A stretch of 64,000 nt of DNA from Marispirochaeta sp963667435 (GTDB lineage: Bacteria > Spirochaetota > Spirochaetia > JC444 > Marispirochaetaceae). The notes below the pieces were generated by a model that worked only from the letters and a program-made list of their open reading frames with translations, was not told the origin of the DNA and did no database searches. The stretch is from NCBI GenBank assembly GCA_963667435.1, contig OY763414.1, positions 1,984,001 through 2,048,000 of the forward strand. The letters are read 5' to 3'. Shown here piece by piece: positions 8,899 to 17,025 of the stretch (positions are counted from its first letter, which is position 1; each line of letters starts with the position of its first letter). A program made the position numbers and the translations under genes.

Positions 8899-9402
8899 TC
8901 AAATAAAGACCTTCTGCATTTCCCTGTACCAGTCAGGTGTTCGTATCTCCCCGGATATACGGGCAGGTATATACGATTTGATATCCAGAACAGGACTACC
9001 GTCTATTGCATCCAGGCCGGTTACCTCAAGAATCCTCCCTCGTCTCTCGAGGAGCTTCACTTCGGTAACAAGAATTCTGTTAGGCCGGGCAGGACTATGG
9101 GTAGCAAAAACCCCTACTTCAGGAAAATCCCGGTTTCCCTGGGGATGGACTTTCGACTGCCGTAGTTTTTCTTCTGGAACCAGATGGGACCAGAATAGCA
9201 CTGTGATATGGGAAAACTCATCAAGACCATCGAGCATTTCTTCAAACTCAGGATTAATAACTACCTCTGAAACAGCCTGCCGCTGTTCCCGCATCCTTCC
9301 GACCCTGTCCCGCCAGCTCATGGCCTGCAGTACCGGCCCCCAGACAGCATCCTTTGCCTGATTGCGCACAATGCCGATTGGTCTCAGTTGTATGCTTTCC
9401 AC
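8899..9402 (-). CDS. TrmO/TsaA-family SAM-dependent methyltransferase-like protein
   Basis: 167-residue protein of the TsaA/TrmO family. Conserved features are IGIVRNQ near residue 9, GVFATHSPARPNRI near 97, and LDAIDGSPVLDIKSYIP near 128. Characterised TrmO N6-methylates t6A37 in certain tRNAs. Stand-alone paralogues in metal loci, especially beside FmdE, have no agreed function. It is the first gene of the operon that runs to the ATPase at 5282, 18 bp before the FmdE gene. Its position argues for a role with the importer rather than housekeeping tRNA modification; that is inference. Confidence 0.85.
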   Translation of the reverse strand: MESIQLRPIGIVRNQAKDAVWGPVLQAMSWRDRVGRMREQRQAVSEVVINPEFEEMLDGLDEFSHITVLFWSHLVPEEKLRQSKVHPQGNRDFPEVGVFATHSPARPNRILVTEVKLLERRGRILEVTGLDAIDGSPVLDIKSYIPARISGEIRTPDWYREMQKVFI

Positions 9403-9534
9403 TGTTTTTACCCCTCCATCCCAGCACGCCCCATTCAGCTATCTGCCTGAGAATATGTATTTTTTATGATGACACCTGTATATTTTCACCATTTATCACA
9501 TTAATCAACTACAAATCATTTTTCTTGGTTTTAT

Positions 9535-9584
9535 ATGGTTGACCATAGCAGTATTTTGGTGGTTTCATTCATATATAACCATCA
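9535..9584 (+). promoter_or_regulatory. Candidate operator repeats in the divergent metal-operon promoter region
   Basis: Two inverted repeats lie just before the system B start. One is ATGGT-TG-ACCAT at 9535-9546. The other is TGGTGGTT (9557-9564) and AACCATCA (9577-9584), arms with one mismatch around a 12-nt spacer. Both share a TGGTT/AACCA core. Such nested repeats suggest a dimeric regulator of metal uptake, but they do not match the known NikR consensus closely. Confidence 0.35.
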
Positions 9585-9597
9585 CATAGAGGTTCGT

Positions 9598-10734
9598 ATG
9601 AAAAAGATTGTTTTTTCCATTTTCATGGTTCTTGTTCTTTCTTCAGTTCTTCTCGCTGCAGGAAGTACGGAATCAGAAGATTCAGGCAAGCCCCTTGACC
9701 AGATAAGTGTCACCGATGCACTGGGCCGCGAGCTTACCGTCCCCCTCAATCCCGACCATGTAATCTGTTCGGGCGCCGGGGCACTCAGGCTCTGCACCTA
9801 CCTGCAGGCTCAGAACAAGGTTATTGCCGTCGATGACATGGAGACCAAACGCCCCAAATTCGACGCCCGCCCCTATGCTCTTGCAAACCCGCAGTATAAG
9901 GAACTTCCTACCTTCGGCGAATTCCGCGGTCATGATAATCCTGAGTTGATCCTTGCCTTAAATCCTCAGCCCCAGGTTATCTTTAAAACCTATTCGGCCA
10001 TGGGTGTTGATCCGACAGAGCTCGAGGCACGTACCGGTATTCCTGTTGTCGTACTTAATTATGGTGACCTTGGAGGGAATCGGAAAGAATTCTATACCAC
10101 CCTTCGAATAATGGGAAAGGTTCTTAAAAAGGATGCCCGGGCAGAAAGTATTATAGCCTTCATGGACAAAGCCATTGCCGATCTCGAAGAGCGCAGCGCC
10201 CGGGCTTCGAAAAACTCTCAGCCAAGCTGCTTTGTAGGCGGAATCGCCCATGCAGGTCCCCACGGTATCCAGTCAACCGAACCAGCCTATCCTCCCTTCA
10301 TGTTCCTGGGAGCCGACAATCTGGCCCACGACCCGTCAAAAGGGTACAAAGATCTGCAGCATGCCGACATTGCCAGGGAACAACTAGTGGACTGGGATCC
10401 GGACATCCTTTTTGTTGATATCTCCACAATGCAGCTTGAAGACGAGGGGAATGCCATTAACGAGCTTAACAGTGATCCGGTATATGCGGGATTGAAGGCC
10501 ATTCGGAATAAAAATGTCTTCGGCGTCCTTCCCTACAACTGGTACACCAGTAACTACGGCTCCACCCTCGCAAACGCCTATTACATCGGAACGGTCCTTT
10601 ACCCCGACCAGTTTTCCGATATTGATCCGGGAAAAAAGGCGGATGAAATTTATTCATTCATGGTCGGCAAACCTGTTTTCACCAAGCTGAACAGCTGTTT
10701 CAATAACACAGGGTTCGCCCGTATTTTTAAATAG
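9598..10734 (+). CDS. ABC importer binding protein, probable nickel system (system B)
   Basis: 378-residue exported binding protein of the FecB/BtuF type. The signal peptide ends SSVLLAAGSTES, a form common in spirochaete binding proteins, with no lipobox cysteine. The mature chain starts ISVTDALGRELTVP and carries the long-helix two-lobed layout, ending in a YYIGTVLYPDQFSDIDPGKK region very like the system A binding protein. The ATG at 9598 is chosen for its AGAGG five bases upstream and the proper signal peptide; an earlier in-frame ATG at 9535 would spoil it. It heads an operon ending in larC, larE and larB, which makes nickel the best guess for the cargo. Confidence 0.88.
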   Translation: MKKIVFSIFMVLVLSSVLLAAGSTESEDSGKPLDQISVTDALGRELTVPLNPDHVICSGAGALRLCTYLQAQNKVIAVDDMETKRPKFDARPYALANPQYKELPTFGEFRGHDNPELILALNPQPQVIFKTYSAMGVDPTELEARTGIPVVVLNYGDLGGNRKEFYTTLRIMGKVLKKDARAESIIAFMDKAIADLEERSARASKNSQPSCFVGGIAHAGPHGIQSTEPAYPPFMFLGADNLAHDPSKGYKDLQHADIAREQLVDWDPDILFVDISTMQLEDEGNAINELNSDPVYAGLKAIRNKNVFGVLPYNWYTSNYGSTLANAYYIGTVLYPDQFSDIDPGKKADEIYSFMVGKPVFTKLNSCFNNTGFARIFK

Positions 10735-10738
10735 AGCA

Positions 10739-11803
10739 ATGACAACTGCAGACCAGACTCTTAATGCCTACAGTGCCTATGCCAGCAGGAAGATTGCACT
10801 TACCATAGCAGGCAGCTTTCTGCTTACAGCCGTCTTTCTTATCTCTCTTTCCCTTGGTTCGGTGTCCATTCCACTGAAGGATGTAGCTTCGAGTCTGCTG
10901 CAGCTTGGGACAAAAAGTCGCTGGGAAAAGATAATTCTTCAGATCAGGCTGCCCCAGTCCTTGGCTGCTGTAGCGGCCGGGGCAGGGCTGGCGGCAGCGG
11001 GAGTCTCAATGCAGACGATACTCCGCAACCCCCTGGGATCACCTTTTACCCTGGGGATTTCTAATGCCGCGGCGTTTGGTGCCGCCTTATCGGTAATGAT
11101 CTTCGGTACCGGAGTAATGCGTAGCAGTGCCGCCGATGCTGTCTCCATTACCAATCCCTGGGGAACAACCTCCGCGGCATTCTGCTGCAGTATGCTGGCA
11201 GCCGGTATAATCCTCGCGGTGGCCCGGCTCAGAAGATCCTCCCCGAAGGTTATGGTGTTAACCGGTGTCGCCCTTGGATCCCTTTTCAGCGCCGGAACCA
11301 TGTTTCTACAGTACTTCGCCGACGACACTCAACTTGCGGCCATGGTTTTCTGGACCTTCGGGGATCTTGCCCGGGCGGACTGGGCCGAACTTTCAGTAAT
11401 TGGAAGTATTACCTTATTCGGACTTATCTTTTTCTTTTTTAACCGATGGAACTACAATGCCCTGAGTTCCGGAGACGACACAGCAAGATCGCTAGGAGTT
11501 CCAGCAGGCCGGATACGTATGACAGGAATGACGATCGCATCGTTAATGACCGCAGTTATTATTGCCTTCGTCGGTATAATCGGTTTCGTCGGTCTTATCT
11601 GCCCGCATATCGTACGGAGGCTGGTCGGGGACGACCATCGTTATCTTATGCCCGCTTCGGCGATAGCCGGAGCCATCCTGCTATTGGCTGCCGATACGAC
11701 GGCCCGGATCATGCTTGCACCCCATGTACTGCCGGTTGCCATTCTGACATCCTTTACCGGAGCACCGCTTTTTCTCTATCTTCTGATACGGGGGTATAAA
11801 TAG
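10739..11803 (+). CDS. FecCD-type ABC importer permease, probable nickel system (system B)
   Basis: 354-residue multi-pass permease of the FecCD/BtuC family. The landmarks are IRLPQSLAAVAAGAGLAAAG near residue 68, QTILRNPLGSPFTLGISNAA near 95, and the coupling region FVGLICPHIVRRLVGDDHR near 283. It follows the binding-protein gene by 4 bp, and its TAG overlaps the GTG start of the ATPase gene. The sequence parallels the system A permease across the divergent junction. Nickel specificity is inferred only from the Lar genes downstream. Confidence 0.9.
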   Translation: MTTADQTLNAYSAYASRKIALTIAGSFLLTAVFLISLSLGSVSIPLKDVASSLLQLGTKSRWEKIILQIRLPQSLAAVAAGAGLAAAGVSMQTILRNPLGSPFTLGISNAAAFGAALSVMIFGTGVMRSSAADAVSITNPWGTTSAAFCCSMLAAGIILAVARLRRSSPKVMVLTGVALGSLFSAGTMFLQYFADDTQLAAMVFWTFGDLARADWAELSVIGSITLFGLIFFFFNRWNYNALSSGDDTARSLGVPAGRIRMTGMTIASLMTAVIIAFVGIIGFVGLICPHIVRRLVGDDHRYLMPASAIAGAILLLAADTTARIMLAPHVLPVAILTSFTGAPLFLYLLIRGYK

Positions 11804-12600
11804 TGACTGTCAAGGTTGATGGAGTTTCGTTCTGCTATCACAGTATACCGGCGCTGGAAAAGATCACCTTCAGCCTGAAAGACGGAGAAATAACCGCAGT
11901 CATGGGACCCAATGGAGCCGGAAAAACAACCCTGCTTAAAACAGTAAACGGACTGCTCAAACCAAGCCATGGTTCTGTCTTCCTGAATGAACAGGAAATA
12001 TCTTCTATTCCCCCCAGGGAAATCGCCCGCAGTACCGCCTATGTTGCCCAACGCAGTGAACCAGGACGACTTACCGTTTTTGACGCGGTCCTTCTGGGAC
12101 GAAAGCCCCATATCACCCTACACATGAGTGAGAATGATCTTACCGTTGCCCGCAGGGCTATAGGCATGATGGGACTTGATACACTGGCATTACGCTATAC
12201 CGATGAACTTTCAGGTGGCGAGTATCAGAAGGTATGTCTTGCCCGTGCGCTGGCCCAGGAGCCACGGCTTATCCTGCTGGACGAACCAACCAGTGCTCTG
12301 GATCTCTTTAACCAAATTGAACTCCTCACTATTCTACGGCAAATTGTCGAACAATACAGAACCGGGATCTTAATGACAATTCACGACCTGAATACTGCAT
12401 TCCGATACGCCGACCGTTTTATCTTTCTGAAAGACGGTTCTGTATACAGTATTATCCCAAAAGAGGAAATCAACGCTGAAATTGTTAAGGCTGTCTATAA
12501 TGTCCCCGTGGAGATCCATTATCAGGGAGGTCATCCCTATATGGTTCCCGGAGAGCTCCAGAACATTAAGTCACCATATTCAAATAAAATACTTGCCTGA
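11803..12600 (+). CDS. FecE-type ABC importer ATPase, probable nickel system (system B)
   Basis: 265-residue ATPase starting with GTG at 11803. Walker A is GPNGAGKTT near residue 36, the signature LSGGEYQKV near 137, and Walker B LILLDEPTSALD near 157. The C-terminal tail VEIHYQGGHPYMVP matches the equivalent VDIIYHAGIPLIVP tail of system A, again suggesting paralogous systems. It is followed after 24 bp by larC with a GGGAG binding site. Confidence 0.9.
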   Translation: MTVKVDGVSFCYHSIPALEKITFSLKDGEITAVMGPNGAGKTTLLKTVNGLLKPSHGSVFLNEQEISSIPPREIARSTAYVAQRSEPGRLTVFDAVLLGRKPHITLHMSENDLTVARRAIGMMGLDTLALRYTDELSGGEYQKVCLARALAQEPRLILLDEPTSALDLFNQIELLTILRQIVEQYRTGILMTIHDLNTAFRYADRFIFLKDGSVYSIIPKEEINAEIVKAVYNVPVEIHYQGGHPYMVPGELQNIKSPYSNKILA

Positions 12601-12624
12601 CCAGGGTAAAAAGGGAGAACAACT

Positions 12625-13968
12625 ATGAAAACTTTAATATATGATCCGTTTTCCGGAATCAGCGGCGACATGCACATGGGGGCAATGATTGACCTCGGCG
12701 TTCCGGAAGAGTACATCACAGAAAGTCTTGAGCGACTGAATCTGCCTGGCTGGGATATCGAATTCAAAAAAGAGAGTCGCTGCGGTATTGTCGGGATACG
12801 CGCCCTGGTATACGCGGAGGGAGAACACGATCATTCCCATGAACACGATCATCCCCATGAACACGATCATTCCCATAAACACGATCATCCCCATGAACAC
12901 GATCATTCCCATAAACACGATCATTCCCATGAACACGATCATTCCCATGAACACGATCATTCCCATGAACACGATCATTCCCATGAACATGATCATTCCC
13001 ACGAGCATGATCATTCCCACGAGCATGATCACAGGGGGCTGAAGGAAATCCGTGCCATGATTGAGAGCAGCGCTCTGCCGACGGGAGTAAAAAAACGGAG
13101 CCTGCGTATGTTCCAGGTTATTGCTGAAGCGGAAGCAAAAGTTCACGGGTCTACCGTTGAAGAGGTTCACTTTCATGAAGTGGGGGCGGTTGACTCCATC
13201 GTTGATATCGTCGCTGCGGCCGCTGCAATAGAATATCTGAAGCCGGACAGGATTCTGTCTTTCCCGCCGGAATTAGGAGGGGGCTTTGTAAACTGCGCCC
13301 ACGGACGGATCCCGGTTCCCGCACCGGCAACGGTTGAAATTCTAACCAATGTTGAATGCCGCCGGGGAGCTGTTGATAAGGAGACCACCACTCCAACAGG
13401 AGCAGCAATTCTGAAAGCCAATGTGGATGAGTTTATCAGCTTTAGTAATTTCGCAATAACAAAAACCGGATACGGGCTGGGAAAGCGGGAACTGACTATT
13501 CCCAATGCCCTCCGGGTTTTTTTGGCGGAAGCAGATGAAAAGGCCACAACAGAAGTCCTGCTTATGGAATGCAACATTGATGACATGAATCCGGAACTTT
13601 ACGAGAACCTCCTTGCCTGCCTCTTTGGAGCAGGAGCAAAAGATGCCTATCTTACCCCTGTACAGATGAAAAAAAACCGTCCCGGCACACTGCTCACCGT
13701 AATGACAAGCCATGATAAGCGCGAAGAGATAGCGGATATTATCTTCCGTGAGACTACCACCGGTGGCCTCCGGGAATATCCGGTTACCCAGACCATGCTT
13801 GAGCGGAAGTTTGAAACAGCAGAGACTCGCTACGGAAGATTGAAAATCAAGAAGTTCTTCCATAAAGGAGCATGTGTCTCCTGTAAAGCAGAATATGAGG
13901 AAGTAAAGGCACTCGCTGAAAAGAACGGAGTTCCAATGAAGGACATATACCGGGAGATCCGCTGGTGA
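12625..13968 (+). CDS. larC: LarC nickel-inserting cyclometallase with long His-rich repeat
   Basis: 447-residue LarC, the CTP-dependent enzyme that inserts nickel into the pyridinium dithiocarboxylate to form the nickel-pincer nucleotide of lactate racemase. The N-terminal part begins LIYDPFSGISGDMHMGAMID; conserved HFHEVGAVDSIVD follows the repeat near residue 180, and a TTTPTGAA segment lies near 256. The C-terminal half has VLLMECNIDDMNPE near 312. Residues 67-136 are eleven EHDHSH-like hexapeptides plus a partial one, a likely nickel store. In Lactiplantibacillus plantarum LarC is made by programmed frameshifting of two frames; here it is one open frame. Confidence 0.95.
   Translation: MKTLIYDPFSGISGDMHMGAMIDLGVPEEYITESLERLNLPGWDIEFKKESRCGIVGIRALVYAEGEHDHSHEHDHPHEHDHSHKHDHPHEHDHSHKHDHSHEHDHSHEHDHSHEHDHSHEHDHSHEHDHSHEHDHRGLKEIRAMIESSALPTGVKKRSLRMFQVIAEAEAKVHGSTVEEVHFHEVGAVDSIVDIVAAAAAIEYLKPDRILSFPPELGGGFVNCAHGRIPVPAPATVEILTNVECRRGAVDKETTTPTGAAILKANVDEFISFSNFAITKTGYGLGKRELTIPNALRVFLAEADEKATTEVLLMECNIDDMNPELYENLLACLFGAGAKDAYLTPVQMKKNRPGTLLTVMTSHDKREEIADIIFRETTTGGLREYPVTQTMLERKFETAETRYGRLKIKKFFHKGACVSCKAEYEEVKALAEKNGVPMKDIYREIRW
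12823..13032 (+). repeat. 18-bp tandem repeat (minisatellite) inside larC
   Basis: Eleven full 18-bp units plus a 12-bp partial unit. The main unit is GAACACGATCATTCCCAT, with variants changing T to C in the Ser codon (Pro), G to A in the Glu codon (Lys), and third-base changes in the last two units. All units keep frame and encode E/K-H-D-H-S/P-H. The least mutated copies are in the middle and the most diverged at the 3' end, as expected for slippage expansion. Confidence 0.97.
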
Positions 13969-14768
13969 GTCTGAAAGGAAAAACTGAATCTCTACAGAAA
14001 CTGCTGAAAGAGCTGCCCGCTTTTGTCATCGCCTTTTCAGGTGGTGTCGATTCGGGGCTTCTCGCGGCTACAGCAGCAAAGGCGGGGATACAACCTCTTC
14101 GTCTCATAACCGTGCGTCCGCCATGGGTTCCGGAACGCGAATACCGGGATGCAGCTGCTACAGCAGCGTCCCTGGGAGCAGAATGGAATGTCATTCCCAC
14201 GAAATTTCCGAAAGAGCTTATAAAGAATCCGGAAAACAGGTGCTACCGCTGCAAGAAACGTATCCTTACCCTGATAAAAAAAGCTGCCTGCTCCGCCGGT
14301 GCATCCCTCATTCTTGACGGATCCAATACTGATGACAGCAGGGCATACCGGCCGGGAAAAAAAGCACTGAAAGAATTCAGTGTACGCAGCCCACTGGCGG
14401 AGTGTGGATTCTCCAAAGAAGATGTACGGACCCTGGCTAAAGAATGTGAGCTATCTGTATGGAACAAGCCTGCCTACTCCTGCTTGCTTACCCGCTTTCC
14501 TCACAACCGGATAATAACCGCGCAGATGCTCACCAGGGTAGAGAAGGGAGAGGAATTCCTGATTGAAAGTGGTTTTCCCGAAGTCCGACTCCGCTCACAT
14601 GAAGATCTTGCAAGGATAGAACTAACTCCTGAAGCCCGGGAAAAGTTCTGCACCCCTGAGATAATGGACACAATCAGCCATGGCCTTAAGGAAATCGGAT
14701 ACCGCTATGTCTCTCTGGAGCTGGAAGGTTACCGCAGCGGAAACATGGACAAGGCAGGAAGGAAATGA
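13965..14768 (+). CDS. larE: LarE sulfur transferase for nickel-pincer cofactor
   Basis: 267-residue PP-loop protein that adenylates the carboxylated nicotinate mononucleotide and adds sulfur. The PP-loop is FSGGVDSGLLAA near residue 24. Three cysteines lie in the sulfur-donating region: ENRCYRCKK near 90-95 and KPAYSCLLTRFP near 169-173. A three-cysteine set is what is described for LarE enzymes that use a [4Fe-4S] cluster catalytically, as opposed to those that sacrifice a single cysteine; this assignment is from memory of the family. The GTG start overlaps the larC stop in GTGA. Confidence 0.93.
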   Translation: MSLKGKTESLQKLLKELPAFVIAFSGGVDSGLLAATAAKAGIQPLRLITVRPPWVPEREYRDAAATAASLGAEWNVIPTKFPKELIKNPENRCYRCKKRILTLIKKAACSAGASLILDGSNTDDSRAYRPGKKALKEFSVRSPLAECGFSKEDVRTLAKECELSVWNKPAYSCLLTRFPHNRIITAQMLTRVEKGEEFLIESGFPEVRLRSHEDLARIELTPEAREKFCTPEIMDTISHGLKEIGYRYVSLELEGYRSGNMDKAGRK

Positions 14769-15520
14769 GTACAAACAGTAGACTGGAGGAACTGCTTGAG
14801 GCATTTAAGCAGGGCAACACAGGCCTGGAGGATACCCGACAAGCAGTACAGGACCTTTTTTTTGCCGACCTGGGACACACCCGCGTTGATACAAATCGAC
14901 AGGAACGAACTGGTTATTCCGAGGTAATCTACTGCGCAGGGAAATCAACTGGTCAGGTGCGGGACATAATGGCACTCATGCAGAAGAAGGGAATCAATAT
15001 CCTGGCTACCCGCATGAGTGACGAAATGTATACAGAACTTAGAGATGAGTTTCCGCAGGGAATCTACACACCCGGTCCCGGGATCTTCACCATACAAAGT
15101 CTGCCGCCGGAGAAGAAAGGCAAAGGAAAAATTGCCGTAGTAAGCGCCGGAACATCGGATTATCGGGTAGCCGAAGAAGCTGCTCTCACCGCCGAATTCT
15201 ACGGCAACACCGTTGAACGCTTCAGCGACGTAGGTGTTGCAGGCATTCACCGGCTTTTCGCATCAATTGAGGATATACGTTCCGCCCGGGTCATCGTGGT
15301 TGTTGCCGGAATGGAAGGAGCCCTTGCCAGTGTTGTTGCCGGACTGGTTGAATCTCCCATAATCGCCGTTCCCACAAGCGTCGGATACGGAGCAAATTTT
15401 CAGGGACTGACAGCCCTCCTGTCGATGATCAACAGCTGCTCCGCAGGAATCTCGGTGGTTAACATAGACAATGGATTCGGCGCCGGGTTCATGGCGGGAA
15501 TGATTAATACTCTGGATTAG
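14765..15520 (+). CDS. larB: LarB nicotinate adenine dinucleotide carboxylase/hydrolase
   Basis: 251-residue LarB, which carboxylates nicotinic acid adenine dinucleotide and hydrolyses it to the dicarboxylated mononucleotide, the first step of nickel-pincer cofactor synthesis. The C-terminal half is PurE-like, with VVSAGTSDYRVAEEAALTAE near residue 120, VVVAGMEGALASVVAGLV near 178 and the GYGANFQGLTALLSMINSC segment near 207. The start overlaps the larE stop in ATGA. LarA (lactate racemase) itself and the LarD transporter are not in this window. Confidence 0.95.
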   Translation: MSTNSRLEELLEAFKQGNTGLEDTRQAVQDLFFADLGHTRVDTNRQERTGYSEVIYCAGKSTGQVRDIMALMQKKGINILATRMSDEMYTELRDEFPQGIYTPGPGIFTIQSLPPEKKGKGKIAVVSAGTSDYRVAEEAALTAEFYGNTVERFSDVGVAGIHRLFASIEDIRSARVIVVVAGMEGALASVVAGLVESPIIAVPTSVGYGANFQGLTALLSMINSCSAGISVVNIDNGFGAGFMAGMINTLD

Positions 15521-15562
15521 AAAATAGTACTTTCTTACACATTCTCATGGGATAATAGCTGT

Positions 15563-15691
15563 ATGGTAATTTACTTTGAAGGTATTGTAATTGGTGTTTT
15601 TACTTTCGTGGTGATAGGTGTATTCCATCCCATAGTCATAAAAGGAGAGTACCATTTCGGTACAAAGATATGGCCGGTCTTTCTGATATAA
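15563..15691 (+). pseudogene. Truncated DUF4491 family gene
   Basis: A 42-residue frame beginning MVIYFEGIVIGVFTFVVIGV and continuing FHPIVIKGEYHFGTKIWPVF before a TAA at 15689. It matches from memory the first 40 residues of DUF4491 membrane proteins, which normally have about 95-110 residues and three membrane segments. Nothing like the rest of the family follows in any frame before the convergent gene at 15782, so the gene appears cut short. The remaining 90 bp hold nothing recognised. Confidence 0.65.
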
Positions 15692-15781
15692 CAAAGTCGA
15701 AGGAAGCCTTCAATGAAGAGTCTGCAGACGCAGGAGCCCCAGCAACAGGGCTTCTCAGCCTTGCATGTAAGCTAATAGACC

Positions 15782-16915
15782 CTACCTCCACACCTCGTCG
15801 GCAATCTCTTTTACCAGTTTCATTTTTCTCCACTGGTCCTCTTCGGTGAGAATATTTCCTTCTTCCGTTGAGGCAAATCCGCACTGGGGACTCAGGGAAA
15901 GACGCTCCAGGGGCACATATTTCGATGCTTCCCGAATACGGTTTTTAATTACTTCCTTATCTTCCAGACGGGAATTCTTGCTTGTAATAAGCCCAAGGAC
16001 AACCTTTTTTGCCCCGGAGACAAAACGCAGGGGTTCAAAATTTCCGGATCGCTCATCATCATATTCGAGAAAGTAACTTTCCACATTTTCCTTCCCAAAC
16101 AGAAGCGCTCCTACAGGTTCATATCCCCCGGATGTAGCCCAGGTAGAGTGATAGTTACCCCGGCAGACATGAGTCGAGATCTTAAGGTCTTCAGGCAGAT
16201 CCCGGACCGATTTGTTATTCAGTTCCAGATAGAGATTTTGAAGAGTATTCAGATCAAAACCTTCACCTGCCATCAGGGTCCAGAAATCCCGGTCACAAAG
16301 CATACCCCAGGTACAGTCGTCCAGTTTTATATCCCGACAGCCCAGTTCATAAAAGGCGAAAATTGCTTCGCGGTAGGCAGAACTTAGATCATCGATAAGT
16401 TTCTGACGGTCAGGATAGATTTCCTTAACTTTCTCTTCATTGGCGCCACGGACCAGCTCGGCATACATCTGTGCAGGAGATGGAATACTCAGACGGGCAA
16501 CAGCATCATCGCCTGCCAGGTTATGCAGAAATGCATAGTGCCTCAGAAAAGGATGAGAATCAATAAAACGTATCTTTCCGATCAATCGCGCAGAGTCATC
16601 CCGGGTCTCCTCTCCATGGAACATATAGCCTTGTCCGAAATGTATATGTGCCACACCTTCAAAGCCCCAGAAAAAATCGAGATGCCAGTAACTTCTGCGG
16701 AATTCCCCGTCACTGACAATTGTATAGCCAAGTTCCTGCTGTTTTGCAATCAGCTTTACAATCTCTTCATCTTCCATCTTCGTAAGCTCTTCAAACGACA
16801 TTTTCCCTGCCTCATAGTCGCATCGCGCTACTTTCAGTCGTTCAGGGCGAAGAAAACTGCCCACATGGTCATAATGAGAGTGCTGTTCATTGAAAAACTT
16901 TGTCGTCTGTCCCAT
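15782..16915 (-). CDS. MetE C-terminal-like methyltransferase (YxjG/YxjH type)
   Basis: 377-residue protein related to the catalytic C-terminal half of cobalamin-independent methionine synthase, as in Bacillus YxjG/YxjH. Landmarks are YDHVGSFLRPERLKVAR near residue 14, an early DGEFRRSYWHLDFFWG, IPSPAQMY near 139, the CRGNYHSTW metal-ligand segment near 250, and the C-terminal LSPQCGFAST zinc-ligand segment near 340. The start at 16915 is chosen because the upstream frame lacks family similarity. It is divergent from a MetR-like regulator with a MetR box between them. It probably makes methionine from a methyl donor and homocysteine; the donor is uncertain. Confidence 0.88.
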   Translation of the reverse strand: MGQTTKFFNEQHSHYDHVGSFLRPERLKVARCDYEAGKMSFEELTKMEDEEIVKLIAKQQELGYTIVSDGEFRRSYWHLDFFWGFEGVAHIHFGQGYMFHGEETRDDSARLIGKIRFIDSHPFLRHYAFLHNLAGDDAVARLSIPSPAQMYAELVRGANEEKVKEIYPDRQKLIDDLSSAYREAIFAFYELGCRDIKLDDCTWGMLCDRDFWTLMAGEGFDLNTLQNLYLELNNKSVRDLPEDLKISTHVCRGNYHSTWATSGGYEPVGALLFGKENVESYFLEYDDERSGNFEPLRFVSGAKKVVLGLITSKNSRLEDKEVIKNRIREASKYVPLERLSLSPQCGFASTEEGNILTEEDQWRKMKLVKEIADEVWR

Positions 16916-16997
16916 AAAATCTCCTTTTATCTGTGGTTCATGGAGGAAGTATAGAGACTTTGCATACATGAAGTAAAATGATATATTTTCGTTTTTA

Positions 16998-17014
16998 TAT
17001 GAATTATTTTCATA
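16998..17014 (+). promoter_or_regulatory. MetR-type operator
   Basis: Perfect palindrome TATGAA-TTATT-TTCATA, containing the MetR consensus TGAA-N5-TTCA at 17000-17012. It lies in the divergent promoter region, 12 bp before the metR-like start, as expected for autoregulation plus activation of the YxjG-like gene. Confidence 0.8.
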
Positions 17015-17025
17015 CAGGAGAGTGT

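Noticed and set aside
12823..13032. Possible CRISPR array
   Set aside because: The 18-bp units are directly adjacent without spacers and keep the LarC frame.
12634..13176. Long open frames on the other strand and in another frame across the larC repeat, giving Met/Phe/Gly- or Ile/Pro/Met-rich repeats
   Set aside because: They are by-products of the 18-bp tandem repeat, with no family similarity; the LarC frame accounts for the region.
12625..13968. Programmed frameshift in larC as in Lactiplantibacillus
   Set aside because: Both LarC parts are in one uninterrupted frame here.
15636..15884. Minus-strand 82-residue frame near the DUF4491 remnant
   Set aside because: Most of it overlaps the end of the MetE-like gene in another frame and it shows no family features.
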